Positions 24,397 through 35,373 of a DNA stretch of 64,000 bases are shown piece by piece. The notes under the pieces are model-generated. The model was not told where the DNA came from. It saw nothing but the letters and a program-made list of their open reading frames with translations, and ran no database searches. Origin of the DNA: Zygnema cylindricum (lineage: Eukaryota > Streptophyta > Zygnematophyceae > Zygnematales > Zygnemataceae); NCBI GenBank assembly GCA_037447655.1, contig JBBHKE010001037.1, positions 1 to 64,000 of the forward strand. Direction: 5' to 3'. The position numbers and the translations under genes are program-made. The stretch's first letter is position 1. Each line of letters begins with the position of its first letter.

Positions 24397-25399
24397 CTAT
24401 TTCTCCCTATCCCTTGCTTCCGGGTCGATTTCCATCACGTCTTCCGCTTCGGTTTGAGTTGATACTAGGGGTTCTTCATTTGGGTCGTTCTCGATCTGAT
24501 CTGTACCAGCAAGATCATCATCTTCTTGAAATCCTAGATAGTTAGGAAGCTCAAAGTCATCAGAATATTTTGCCTCATATCTGATTTTGTCTCTCTTTGT
24601 ATGCTTAAAGGGATCTATAGATTTTCCTTTATCCATAACCACTAGATGAGTCACTAGGATAATATCCTCTCTTTTGAGATCATAGACTCTATATCCTTTT
24701 ACATCTTCATCATATCCTAGTAGATATCTTAGTTTTCCTTTTGGGTCTAACTTCCAGTTTGACCGATCTGTGTTTAAAGTGAACACTTGACTACCGAAAA
24801 CCTTTAAGTGTGAAACATCTGGTTTTCGGCCAGTCCATCTCTCATAGGGTGTTTGGCCTTTTACTCTTGAAGTAAAAACTCTATTTTTGAGATAATTTCC
24901 ACATTTCATTGCTTCAGCCAAAAACTTCTTTCCTATCTTCTTATTTGACAGCATACTCTTAGCACTATCACTCAGTGTTCTATTTAATCTTTCACCTTCA
25001 CCATTCTGCTCATGATTTTCAAGAACTGTCTTTTGGTGTTGCACTCCATCTTCTCTCAAAAAATCCTCAAACTGGTTAGATGTATACTCTCCACCATTGT
25101 CAATCCTTACTCTCTTGATTGAGGTTTCATGGAGTTTTTCACTCCGTGTTTTATATTGTCTAAAACATTCTTGAGCCTTTGACTTATTTTTCATAAAATA
25201 CACCTTGGAATATCGAGACTAATCATCGGTGATAGACATCATAAATATCTTCCCCCACGGTGATGGTACTCTGACCGGCCCCCAAATATATGTGTACTAA
25301 ATTTAGAATCTTTTCTCCCTTATAGGTGGCAGTTTTTGGGAAGGGTAACCTGTGTGCTTTACCTTGAGCACATCCACTACAATCACTTAGATTCTCACT
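24397..25399 (-). pseudogene. Copia A1 integrase
   Basis: The integrase core covers an open frame of 268 codons (25203-24397), preceded by the zinc-binding C-S-G-C and the first Asp region up to about 25390, which has stops. R-I-D-N-G-G-E-Y (second catalytic Asp) and N-G-E-G-E-R-L-N-R-T (Glu region, normally N-G-V-A-E-R) are visible. W-T-G-R-K-P and G-Y-D-E-D-V-K-G-Y-R-V-Y complete the copia-type GKGY-like C-terminal region. An acidic linker follows. It would insert element cDNA; here it is interrupted upstream. Confidence 0.87.
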
Positions 25400-25911
25400 T
25401 TAACCGAACTGAATCCCTTCCACTACTCCCATCTTTTTCATCTCTTTTAACTTATCTAGATTCACATGCCAAAGCCTCTTATGCCACAACATTATATCAT
25501 GAACACCAACATAATAAAGTTTTTTCTTTTCATTGCTTAAAATCAGCCCAAACATCCCTTGGCTACCTTTTTCAGCAATAAAATAAACTTCCTCCTCAAA
25601 ACTACCAGTAAAGACTCCTTTCCTAGTGCTAGTATCAAAACCCTTATCATCTAATACAGACGTAGAGATGAGGTTTTTGTTCAGCTCCGGAATAAACAAT
25701 GCATCGGAGAATGTAACTATGGATGTCTTTCCTTCTACTAACACTTTCTCATCCGCCGATCCTACAAAAGAAGTAGTGACTATCCTCCCATCCCCGTACT
25801 CTATCTCTACGGTGGGATTCTTTCTTATCTTAGTGAACAGGTGTTTATCTTTACACATGTGCATTGAGTCACCTAAATCTAAAATCTAGCTTGCTTCACC
25901 TTTCAATCCAC
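25400..25911 (-). pseudogene. Copia A1 protease and pre-integrase
   Basis: The frame 25864-25400 carries the downstream part of the copia protease (M-H-M-C-K-D-K-H-L-F then V-E-I-E-Y-G-D-G) and the pre-integrase segment (M-L-W-H-K-R-L-W-H). The active-site motif D-S-x in copies A2 and A4 reads D-L-G here, with a stop just upstream, so the catalytic triad is damaged. Confidence 0.82.
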
Positions 25912-26782
25912 TCAAAGTACATTTATGCATTCGTGGAATTTCGACCTCGTTTTTTCTTCCAACTCCTCATCCAATAGTAGTTCATCGTCCTCGTCCTCGG
26001 ATTCCGACTCATATACCTGTGTCATAAGAGCTTTTTTTTTTCCTCTCGGCGGTCCACCGGTCTGCCCCTCCTTTAACCGCAGCTCGGTTAACTTAGTGCA
26101 CTCAGCCATATAGTGCCCTGGTTTCTTACAAAAATGGCACAAACCCTTAGAAGTCCTTGGTCCGCCTTCCTTGGTCTAATTTTTTTGCCCCTCCCCTCGA
26201 TAATTTTTGACCGGTTTCCAGGAATCATTGTTCCTCCAATCGGTCCCAGCTGCCAAGGCTTGCCTAGTCTTTCCTCACCTTCGGATCTCCATCGTATTCT
26301 CCCGAACGAGAATCACCCCTACCACTAAATTCCAAATCCACCTTGAGTCCAGCAAGTCCTGCACACGGTTGACTATGTTCTCGAACTCATCTGGTAACTT
26401 CATAAGCAAAGAGTTAACCATCATCTTTTTAGTTTCAACCTGTCAAGACTCTCTAGCTCCATGAAAAGTGTTGCGCGCTCATTACAAAATTATAACATCT
26501 TCCCCCCCTTGTATACATACGCATTAATTTTCTGATTAGCCAACTGATTTTGCTGAATCGTACCACTTCATGACATCTCTATGAGAGCCACCCAAAGATT
26601 AGATGCCCTATTTACTTGCAAATGAGGAAATGCAAGCCCTTGAGTAAGATGGCCGAGGATGAAATGCTTAGTCGCCATATTGTTGTAGTCCGAGGTATCG
26701 ATATCATTGTCGTCGTTCCTCGGAATTGGTTACATGAATGCCAAACCGGTTGCTATTGGTGTGACTGTCTCTTTCTCTTTTC
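25912..26782 (-). pseudogene. Copia A1 gag, C-terminal part
   Basis: Gag capsid (M-A-T-K-H-F-I-L-G-H-L-T-Q-G-L, near 26680) through the zinc knuckle C-H-F-C-K-K-P-G-H-Y-M-A-E-C (26142-26100). An acidic Ser/Glu/Asp-rich tail follows (about 25990). Several stops are present. The N-terminal gag exon lies at 27788-28040, on the other side of the inserted LTR. Confidence 0.82.
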
Positions 26783-27787
26783 TGTTGAATAAGTAGTTTT
26801 TGGTATTTTCTAGGTCTAAAATAATTAGCGGAAACAGATAAAGAAAATGCAGGAAGCCTGCCTCCATCTCTTCTCTCTTGCCCCCATACTTGTTGTAGTC
26901 AATGAAGAAGAGAGAGAGTGATGGAGCCATGGCTGCCTCAGCTCCATAAGAAGGACTAAAGAGTGACTTAAGTCACTCTCACCAAAAGGTTGAGTCTGGC
27001 AGGACTCGAACCTCCGACCGGCAGAGCGCGGCGTAGCCGTTAGCTCTAACCAGTCAGTCTTAGAAATCTGTTAGGAGATATAGGGTTTGATAAGTATTTA
27101 ACCTATTGTATAATACTCAAACCATTTAACTGAAATATGGATGAATGAACATAGAACTTGTTAAGGTTTAAATCGAACGTCATTTCCAACGAAACAAATG
27201 AATCTGACATTTGTTTCAACGGTCGACATTTGATGTCGGGTTTAATCTGACGGCGCACATCATCGCCGAGATCGCAGAATGGTCACTTTGGCTTTTATGG
27301 ACGTGGCATGACCTGGTGCCGCGTGGAAGGATGAACTTTGGTCGCGGGAATTCTGGGGAATATATGAACGAGTGGAAAAGTGACACACTTCCACTCAGTA
27401 GCCTTGTCGTACACCGGCTGTACAAAAATGACATCGGCCGTAGTACTTTTTCTAAACTTTACAGTTATATGATTGGTTCGTACTTCAGTAGATAGGGGTT
27501 GTGAGAAAGGTTTAGGAATTAGGAAATTTTGGTAGGTAGTCACCTCTCTCTCTAAGAGAGCTTTGTATAATTTGGCATTTTTTGCCAGCTCATAACTTAT
27601 CGGCTGGTTGGCCGTTTTCAGTGATTCTTTTTGCTACGGAACCACAGGAGTCCTAGCTACACAGGGGTGCAGTCAAACTGTCATTTTGCCTTCCTAGACA
27701 GCAGTGGTTATGGCTTGAAGTGGGTTAGTTAAATACTATCTAGAGGCTTCTTGTATTCTGTGGTCCAATGGAGGACACAGAATTTCA
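26783..27787 (+). repeat. Family A solo LTR inside A1 gag, opposite strand
   Basis: About 1 kb from TGTTGAATAAG to CACAGAATTTCA, orientation opposite to A1. Comparison with intact gag of A2 (near 35130) gives the uninterrupted target. No 5-bp duplication is seen: the flanks TTTTC and CTTTG join exactly to the empty site. The LTR has its own tRNA-like block near 27005-27060 (GGTTCGAGTCC on the minus strand). Confidence 0.8.
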
Positions 27788-28040
27788 CTTTGTCCACCAC
27801 CTCCCCTTCCTTTGTCTCCACCGTTGAAGATGGATCTGCATCTCTGGTGAATCTGCTTCTTGTAAACCCTTGAGGGATCCCAAGAGTTGATGGACGCCTC
27901 ACCCGTCCACTCACTATTTCCCAAAATTGTTTCTCACATAGAGCTCTTGTCATCATACCTTCCCAGTATATAAAGCCAATTCCATTAACGATGGGCACCC
28001 TAGAGGGTGGGCCCATAATGTTTAACTCTGAGACCTCCAT
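27788..28040 (-). pseudogene. Copia A1 gag, N-terminal part
   Basis: Starts at ATG 28040, inside the 5' LTR, and reads M-E-V-S-E-L-N-I-M-G-P-P-S-R-V-P-I. It crosses the LTR/internal junction in frame. A second in-frame ATG (28016-28014) lies within the primer binding site. The gag motif V-N-G-I-G-F-I-Y-W follows. The frame is then cut by the LTR at 26783-27787. The conserved N-terminus is shared with A4 and A6, and with A2 except for a stop. Confidence 0.82.
28006..28018 (-). promoter_or_regulatory. Copia A1 primer binding site, anticodon arm of tRNA-iMet
   Basis: TTATGGGCCCACC on the minus strand, directly adjoining the 5' LTR. It is the exact complement of the 13 nt GGUGGGCCCAUAA in the anticodon arm of plant initiator tRNA-Met (from memory of that tRNA). 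The ATG in it is in frame with gag. Drosophila copia is known to prime with a 5' half of tRNA-iMet in the same region. A2 and A4 have one G-U-compatible change (GGGCTCACC); A6 has diverged further. Confidence 0.65.
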
Positions 28041-29047
28041 AGGTCCTCAGAGTACGGAGCTAACACAAAGCCTCTAGGATAACCCTGACACCTTTGTGTT
28101 TCAGCAAGAATAATTGCCACCTTGGCAAACAAAAACTCAGACCACATTCACTCTTGTGAAGGGAAGACTCCCATGAGTCTATAGCAAAAAGAATCTCTGA
28201 ATTTTCTCCCCTGAGTAGTAACTTATAGAGGGTCAAAGTTGACCTTTTGTACAGAAGCTCCTTGGGAGAGAGGGTCCAATCTATCAATTTTTTTTAAGTC
28301 ATATCTCTCTCTAAAACTTTATCTACTGAAGTACGGCACCAATCATAATACAGTGTCGTATATAAAGGTACAGGTGCCGGTGTACTTTTTGTACGGCTAT
28401 TGTACGACATGGCTAGAAGACGACACATGTTATTTTTGGATTCTTTCGTGTAATTCTCGGAGATGGCGTAATCCAAGATGGTTGTGCCACGTGTTAATCG
28501 ATGTGACGTTGACCGTTAACCGCCGAAAAACCTATTCCGCGATCTTGGCATGCTTCGCGGCCTTTTGATTAAACCGGATTTCAATCGTAGCCGTCATAAA
28601 TACTTGCGCGATATTTTTTTCGCATTCAAAAAAAAGTGTGCGGTATCCGTTTCGGATGTTATGTACGCCGTACAACACAAACTGTATCTATGTCCAAATA
28701 TCCCGTGAAATGAAATAGCCTACGTGTGAGTATTTATATAATTATCAAACCATATATGGTATAACCTTGATCTTAGATTAATAGGCTAAGGCTATCGGCT
28801 ACCGACGGCGTTGACCGACTGCTGGTACCAGGTTCAAATCTTGGGTCCGTCAATTAGTATTTTGGTAAATCTACCAATCTAATGTCTGTCCCTGTCTAGA
28901 TAGCATATGTGACCATGGTTGTATCTCCCTTTCCAACTTTTAGTGACTGCGATAAGTGTGAGAGCCGGAGAGAAGAGTTAGAGGCAGAGCTTCTTTTCTG
29001 CATTTTACAAAACCTAGAAAATACTAAAATAACCTTTAATTTCTACA
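28019..29047 (-). repeat. Copia A1 5' LTR
   Basis: 1029 bp, direct repeat of 21643-22676, ending TTTCTACA just before the TGGAA duplication. It carries the tRNA-like module at 28774-28840 (TAGATTAATAGG and GGTTCAAATC), with a T-stem-like pairing CCAGG/CTTGG around the B box, and the GTACGGCACC palindrome near 28331. Confidence 0.88.
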
Positions 29048-29052
29048 TGGAA

Positions 29053-29700
29053 GTATTTTTGTGCCTTATGAGTGGAATCAAGATTAGGAGGCAGCCTTTA
29101 ACACGCTAAACGAGTGGTTGGTTACCGCACCTATGTTAGTTGTCCTCAACCCAGATTTACCTTGGACATTGATCACTGACGCTTGTGATACAGCTATTGG
29201 AGCGATCCTTATGCAGGACCATGGAAAAGGTCTTCAACCTATCGCCTACGATAGCAGGAAACTGAAGGCAACAAAACTCAACTGGGCAATCGTGAGAAAA
29301 AGACCATAGCTATCATCAATGAGTTGGAGGTTTGGAAGTGTTATATCTAGTGGAAGTGAGTCTGTGTGAATATTGACCACCATGCTTTATAGTATTTGCA
29401 AACGTAGACAAAATTGTCCAAAAAGCAAGTCAGATGAATGACCTTTCTACAAACATTTGAACCCGAGCTAACAATAGAACACAAGACGGGTAAGATGAAC
29501 CTTGCTGATGCTCTCTTAAGAAGGCCAAGCATTGTTGAACCAACGAAGGGGTTCATACCGCAGCCACCGCAGGATCGTTGCAATGGTGCCCCAGAAAATT
29601 CAAAATCGCAGCCACCACAAGACCACAACGATAATACCGAGAGGCGAGTAGTGAAGTGGCCGACAAGAATCACGACCTAAATGTCAACGCGGTGACAAGT
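29053..29700 (+). pseudogene. Gypsy F RNase H
   Basis: Continuation of the F polyprotein after A1. A-F-N-T-L-N-E-W-L-V-T-A-P and the RNase H start T-D-A-C-D-T-A-I-G-A-I-L-M-Q are at 29092-29220. The A-Y-D-S-R-K-L motif and, after a frameshift, E-P-E-L-T-I-E-H-K-T-G-K-M-N-L-A-D-A-L (29460-29510) follow. The segment before 29092 has a stop (TAG). Catalytic function is lost by frame breaks. Confidence 0.82.
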
Positions 29701-30378
29701 ACTGTGTAAGTTGATGAGCACTGGTTTAACAAAACCAAAGCTGCGTACGAGGAAGACACACAATCAAGGAGCTGGTCAGGAAGTAAATCCTAGTTAAGAC
29801 TTACAACTGTATATGGCGATACAAACCAAGTCAAACAACCTGATTGTAAGTTCTGACAAATCAAGAGTTACGACATACAATCCTCCAAATGTGTCATGAC
29901 GAACCCTTCTGTGGACACTTTGGGAGAGATAAAACAACTACACAAATGGTTGAGACGTACTAGTGGCCCTACATGACTAAGGACATTGCCGAGAATGTCA
30001 AAACTTGTGACTCTTCTAACAAAAAGAATTCTGATGTGTGTAATCAAGGACTTTTGCAACCCCTTCCGACACCATCCATTCCTTCGGAGGCCATCTAAAT
30101 AGATTTTATTGTCCTTTTCTATTGACTCCACAAGGCTACGATTCCATATTCCTCGTCGTAGACTACCTTACGAAGATGGCCCACTTTCTACCTACAAAGA
30201 TCACAGCTACAACTCAGGATATCGCAGAAGTTATTCCGAGAAGTGTTCTGCCACCATGGACTCCTAAAGAAGATCGTCAGTGATAAGGACAGGAAGTTTG
30301 TCAACCAATTTTGAAAAAATATGTTTTCTCTATGTGGGACGCAATTAGCTATTTCTACTGCGTACCCCCCTCAGACTG
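29701..30378 (+). pseudogene. Gypsy F integrase, 3'-truncated
   Basis: A degraded integrase. The H-H-C-C zinc finger region (G-H-F-G-R-D-K-T-T near 29915) and C-D-S-S-N-K-K are visible. The core retains I-D-F-I-V (near 30100), V-S-D-K-D-R-K-F (near 30280, normally S-D-R-D) and L-C-G-T-Q-L-A-I-S-T-A-Y-P-P-Q-T (30335-30377). It ends exactly where the truncated LTR of copia A2 begins, so the catalytic Glu and the rest of F are lost from this locus. It has many stops. Confidence 0.78.
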
Positions 30379-31111
30379 CCGTACAGAAAAATAGAGTTGT
30401 CGGTGTACTTTCTGTACGAATATTGTACGACATGGCCTAATTGTTGACAGATGTCATATCGTGATTCGGTCCCATAATCCTCGAAGATGCCGCGATCCAA
30501 TGTAATTGTGCCACATGTCATCCGATGTGGCGATGACCACAAACCGCCGAGATTCTCTTCCGCGATCTCGCCATTATTCTCGACCGTCCGATTGAATGCA
30601 TATTTCAATCATAGTCGTCATAAATACATGCGCGGTATTTGTTTCGTTTAAAGAAACAAATGTGCTGTACTCGTTTCTTATCCGTACCGTAATTCGTACT
30701 TTAACATAACTGAGTCTATGTATCCCGTAAACAATTTTCGTTAAATTAATTATCCTACGTGGTAATATTTAAATAACTAACAAACTCTATAGCATGTAAC
30801 TCTAGTCTTAGACTAAATGGATAAGTCTACCGGCTACCGGCGGCTTCAACGGACGGCATGTATTAGGATCAAATCCTGTATTCGACATCTCTTCTTTTAG
30901 TAAATAAACTACCTATCCGTAAATCAACTAATCTATTTCCTGTAAACCTTTGGATAGCCTTAGTAGCCATGGCTCTAGCTTCCTCTCCAACTTCTCAGTG
31001 ACAGCAACAAGTGTGGGAGTTGGAGAGAGAAGTTAGAGGCAGACTACCTCGGCCTTTTTCTGCATTTCATTTTAGACCTAGAAAATTCTAAAAGAACCAA
31101 CAATTTCTACA
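30379..31111 (-). repeat. Copia A2 3' LTR, truncated
   Basis: Matches 35700-36431 with minor divergence. Contains the tRNA-like module (TAGACTAAATGG at 30809-30820, GGATCAAATCC at 30866-30876). It is followed by the polypurine tract complement CTCCCTTT at 31112-31119. Confidence 0.83.
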
Positions 31112-31119
31112 CTCCCTTT

Positions 31120-32520
31120 ATTTTATAGTCAACCTTTAATTTCAGACCACACTTCTCCTTGTAGAAAATTAGCTTAGGGGAAGGCATTGGTTTGGTCATC
31201 ATAATTGCTACCATCACGCTATCTAGTCGGTACTCTAAACTGATTATTTTGTTTTCTACTTTCTCTCTAACAAAGCAGAGTCTAATGTCCATGTGTTAGG
31301 ATTTAAAATAATGTTTAGGATTGGCAAAAATAGAGATTGTTGCCTGATTATCACTAAAAAACTTTTGCACATCACTCTTAAAGTAACCAAGCTCACCAAG
31401 CAAAGACTTGACCCACATCAATTCTTTTAGCAGAGCAAGAGGCCATATACTCAGCCTCCATGGTGGACTGAGCAATAAATTTTTGCTGTTTGCTACTCCA
31501 ACAGCAAGCCCCATCACCCACATATAATACATATCCAGAAGTGCATCTCCTCATCGGAGCATCACCATAACTGGCATCACTCCAAGTAGTGATGTCAGTA
31601 TTCTCCCCACCCAAATGAAACCATAGATCCCTAGTTCCTATCAAATATCTAAGGACTCTCTTAGCTGCCTCCCAATCCCTCTTAGTGGGAGCATTTAGAC
31701 TTCTACTTAGCACTCCTACAGCTACAGCTAAATTCGGTCGGGTACAATTCATAAAATAGATTAGGCTTCCCACTACTTGCCGTAAGGAATAGGCTGCATG
31801 AACTTCTGTTCTTCAAGACTTAATTCCTCGTCTAAGACTATGACTCCTTCCTCCTCACTCCCCTCACTTCCGTTCTCTAACTCCATTGGAGTTGTACAAC
31901 TATTAGCTTTATCCATCTGAAAATTTTCCAACATGTTCTCTATTGCTTCGTTTTGAATCAATCTTGTAAACTTTCTTTCTCAGTCTTTTTCTACTTGAAT
32001 TCCCAAAATATATTTTGCCTCCCCCATATCCTTCTTTTCAAATCTCCCCTTAAGATCGGTTTTCATTTTATTAATTTTTTCCATTATTTACTTAAAGTAA
32101 ACAAATCATCAACATAAATTGCAATAAATATAACACCTTCCTTATCTTCAAAAACATAGATTGAGTGATCTGAGCTGATCCACATATATCCCAGACCAGT
32201 AAAAAACTCATCAAGCTTTTTATTCCACTTTCGAGGCGCTTCTTTCAAACCATAAAGAGATTTAATCAGAAGGTTGTCTTGATGTCCATCTGGTGCACCT
32301 CCACGTCTTCCGCTGCTGCCAGACTGAGAAGTAAGCGGACGGAGGGAAATATGAAGAACGGGGCAAAGGTTTCCTCGTAGTCAATTCCTTCTTTTTGTGT
32401 AAATCCTTTTGCTACTAATCGGGCTTTGTAACGCTCAATGGTGTTATCCATGTTCAGTTTTAATTTGAAAACCCACTTACAACCGATTCGTTTTCGGCTA
32501 GGTGGACAATCCACCAGCTC
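31120..32520 (-). pseudogene. Copia A2 reverse transcriptase and RNase H
   Basis: RT starts with C-K-W-V-F-K-L-K-L (32480) and has F-T-Q-K-E-G-I-D-Y-E-E-T-F and H-Q-M-D-I-K-T-T-F (to 32266). A frame break follows. The Y-V-D-D region near 32110 is frameshifted, then N-S-C-T-T-P-M-E-L (31880) and G-S-L-I-Y-F-M-N-C-T-R-P-N (31770) are seen. RNase H follows with S-D-A-S-Y-G-D (31590), M-E-A-E-Y-M-A-S (31450) and S-D-N-Q-A-T. Stops and shifts are present near 32260, 31960 and 31430. Confidence 0.86.
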
Positions 32521-33850
32521 CTAAGTATTGGCTGCCATAATTGAGGCCATCTCCTCATTGATTGCAATCTTCCACCAGTTTCTTTCTGGACAAGTCACCG
32601 TCTCTCCATAAGTCTGAGGTTCATCTTGATGAGATAGTTTTGTTACCTTGTTATTAACTTGATTTTCTATCAATCTTTTGCTACTTCTCTTTCCCCCCTC
32701 AAAATCTGTGGTTGGAATAGATGGTTCTCGTGGGTTCTTTCGAACAATCTCGGCTTCTCCCCTGTCCCTTGATTTCGAATCAATTTCCACCATGTCTTCC
32801 GCTTCGGGTAGAGTTTTCACTAGAGTTTCCGCAGCCGAGTCCTTCTCGATCTGATTTGTACCTGCAAGAATGTCATCTTCTCTAAAATATGGATAGTTAG
32901 GAAGCTCAAAGTCATCGGAATTTTCTGACTCAAATCTGATTTTTATTGACTTTGTATACGAGAAGAAATCCACAGACTTTCATTCATCCATAACTACTAG
33001 ATGTTTTACTAAGATTATATCTTCCTTTTTTAGATCATAAACTCTATATTCTTTAACATCCTCATCATATCCTAATAAGTATCCTGGTTTTCCTTTAGGA
33101 TCTAGCTTCCAATTAGACCGATCTCTATCTAGACTGAATACTTGACTGCCGAAAACCTTTAAGTAAGATATGTTTGGTTTCCGGTCGGTCCATCTCTCAT
33201 AAGGTGTTTGACCTTTTATAGCTGAAGTAAGAACTATATTTTTGAGGTAACTAGCACAGTTCATTGCTTTTGCCCAAAATACTTTTCCGATCTTCTTATC
33301 CGACAACATACTTCTAGCACTATCACTTAGTGTCCTATTTAATCTTTCAGCTACCCCATTCTGTTCGAGTTTCCTGGAACTATCTTTTGGTGTTGGACTC
33401 CATCTTCCCTCAGAAAATCCTCAAACTAGTTAGAAGTATACTCTCCACCATTGTCACTCCTTACTCTCTTGATTGGAGTTTCATGGAGTTTTTTGCTCCA
33501 TGCTTTATATTGTCTAAAAGAATCATGAGCTTCAAACTTGTTTGGCAAAAAATACACCTTGGAATACCGAGACCAATCATCAGTGATAGTCATCATAAAT
33601 CTCTTCCCCCCCGGTGAGGGCACTTTGGCCGGTCCCCAAATATCTGTTTATACTAAATCTAGAATTTTTCTACCTTATATGTGGCTGTTTTGGGAAAGGG
33701 TAATCTATGTGCTTTACCTTGAGCACATCCACTACAATCACTTAGATTCTCACTCTCACCCAACTAAATCCCTTCCACCACTCCCATCTTTTTCATCTCT
33801 CTTAACTTATCTAGATTCACATGCCCGAGCCTCTTATGCTACATCATTAT
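32521..33850 (-). pseudogene. Copia A2 integrase and linker
   Basis: The integrase core begins near 33840 (pre-integrase zinc region degraded). It shows M-T-I-T-D-D-W-S-R-Y (33600), V-R-S-D-N-G-G-E-Y (33450) and, after a frame break near 33370, M-L-S-D-K-K-I-G-K (33309). W-T-D-R-K-P-N and G-Y-D-E-D-V-K-E-Y-R-V-Y follow. The acidic linker (32973-32521) ends with the G-G-K-R-S-S-K-R and C-P-E-R-N-W-W-K motifs that lead into reverse transcriptase. Confidence 0.85.
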
Positions 33851-33851
33851 A

Positions 33852-34460
33852 TCATGAACAACCAGCATAATAAAGTTTCTTCTTTTCATTACTTAAAACC
33901 AGCCAAAACATCCCATGGCTACCTTTCTCAGCAATGAAATAGACATCCTCCTCAAAACTAGCAGTAAAGACACCTTTTCTAGTGTTGATATCAAAACCCT
34001 TATAATCTAAAACAGATGTAGAGATGAGGTTTTTGTTCAGCTCCAGAATAGACAATACATCGGAGAATGTAACTATGGATGTCTTTCATTCTACTAACAC
34101 TTTCAGATCTACCGATCCTACAAGAGTAGTAGTGACTATCCTCCCATCCCTATACTCTATTTCTACAGTGGGAATCTTTCTTATCTTAGTGAATAGGTGT
34201 TTATCGTTACACATGTGCATGGAGGCATCTGAATCTACAATCCAGCTTGCTTCACCTTTCAATCCACCTAAAGCACATTTCTGCTTTCGTGGAATTTCTA
34301 CCTCGTTTGTTGCTTCCAACTCCTCATCCAATAGAAGCTCATCGTCCTCGTCTTCGGATTCCACCTCATCTACTTGTGTCACAAGGGCTTTTTTCTTTCC
34401 TCTCGGGGTTCCACCGGTCTGCCCCTCCTTTAACCGAAGCTCGGTTACTTTAGTTTAAAC
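33852..34460 (-). pseudogene. Copia A2 protease and zinc knuckle
   Basis: The acidic gag tail (E-D-E-D-D-E-L-L-L) and the protease W-I-V-D-S-D-A-S-M-H-M-C (about 34235) are in one frame, 34382-34086. The normal D-S-G is D-S-D here, as in gypsy F. The downstream pre-integrase block with N-K-N-L-I-S-T-S-V (34040) continues in another frame. The zinc knuckle region near 34440-34500 is degraded. Confidence 0.8.
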
Positions 34461-35369
34461 CGCCATATAGTGCCATGGTTTCTTACAAGAATGACATCAA
34501 CCCTTGGGATCCCTAGGTCCGAACTTGTTGGTCTGATTTTTCTGCTCCCCCCCTCAGTAATTTCTGACACGTCTACGGAAATCCTTGTACTTCCAATCGG
34601 TCCCAGCTGCCAAGGCGTGCCCACTCTTTCTTCCCCTTTAGATCTCAATCGTATTCTCCCGAACGAGAATCCTTCCTACCATTGAGTTCCATATCCACCT
34701 TGAGTGTGGAAAGTCTTGCACACGGTTGACTATGTTCTCGAACTCATTAAGTAAATTCATCAGTAGACACTAAACCTTTTCCTTTTCACTAAATTATTTT
34801 CCAACTTTCTCTAGCTCCATTAAAAGCGTAGCAAGCTCATTGCAAAAATCCAACATCTTCCCCCCTTTGTATACATACACTTTAATTTTCTGATCAGCCA
34901 ACTGTTGTTGTTGAATCGTACCACTTCGGTACATCTCTATGAGAGACATCCAAAGATCGAATGCCCTTTTAACCTGCAAATGAGGACATGCAAGCCCTTG
35001 AGTAAGATGGCGGGGGATGAAGTGCTTTGCCGACATATTGTTCAAGTCCTAGGTATCAGTATCACTCTCTTCGTTCCTTCGAATAGGTGACATGTATGCC
35101 GAACTAGTTGCTATTGGTGTTGTCGTCTCCTTCTCATTTCCTTTGTCCACCACCTCCCCTTCTTTTGTCTCCTCCGTTGAAAATGGATCTGCTTCCCTGG
35201 TGAATCTGCTTCCTCCAGACCCTAGAGGGATTCCAAGACCTGATGGACGCCCCATTTGTCCACTCACTATCCACCAAAACCTTTTCTCACATAGAGCTCC
35301 TGTCATCATACTTTCCCAGTATATGAAGCCTGTTCTATTGAAGATGGGTACCCTAGAGGGTGAGCCCAT
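34461..35369 (-). pseudogene. Copia A2 gag
   Basis: Gag with M-G-S-P-S-R-V-P-I-F-N-R-T-G-F-I-Y-W at the start (ATG at 35369-35367, inside the primer site). The capsid M-S-A-K-H-F-I-P-R-H-L-T-Q-G-L is at 35045-34800. Upstream of the primer-site ATG, the LTR-borne ATGGAGGTC start is in frame but followed by TAG in this copy. The region 34800-34500 is frame-broken. This copy shows the gag sequence uninterrupted at the point where A1 carries a solo LTR. Confidence 0.82.
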
Positions 35370-35373
35370 AACC

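Larger units (their letters stand above)
21643..29047 (-). mobile_element. Copia element A1, complete, inserted in gypsy F
   Basis: 7.4 kb, both LTRs present and in the same orientation, flanked by the 5-bp duplication TGGAA (21638-21642 and 29048-29052). Reading on the minus strand: 5' LTR 29047-28019, primer site, gag, protease, integrase, reverse transcriptase, RNase H, polypurine tract, 3' LTR 22676-21643. It splits the reverse transcriptase of gypsy F. Another LTR (26783-27787) sits inside its gag. The right flank also repeats about 20 bp of the left flank (GTGCCTTAYRAGTGGAA), beyond the 5-bp duplication. Confidence 0.9.
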
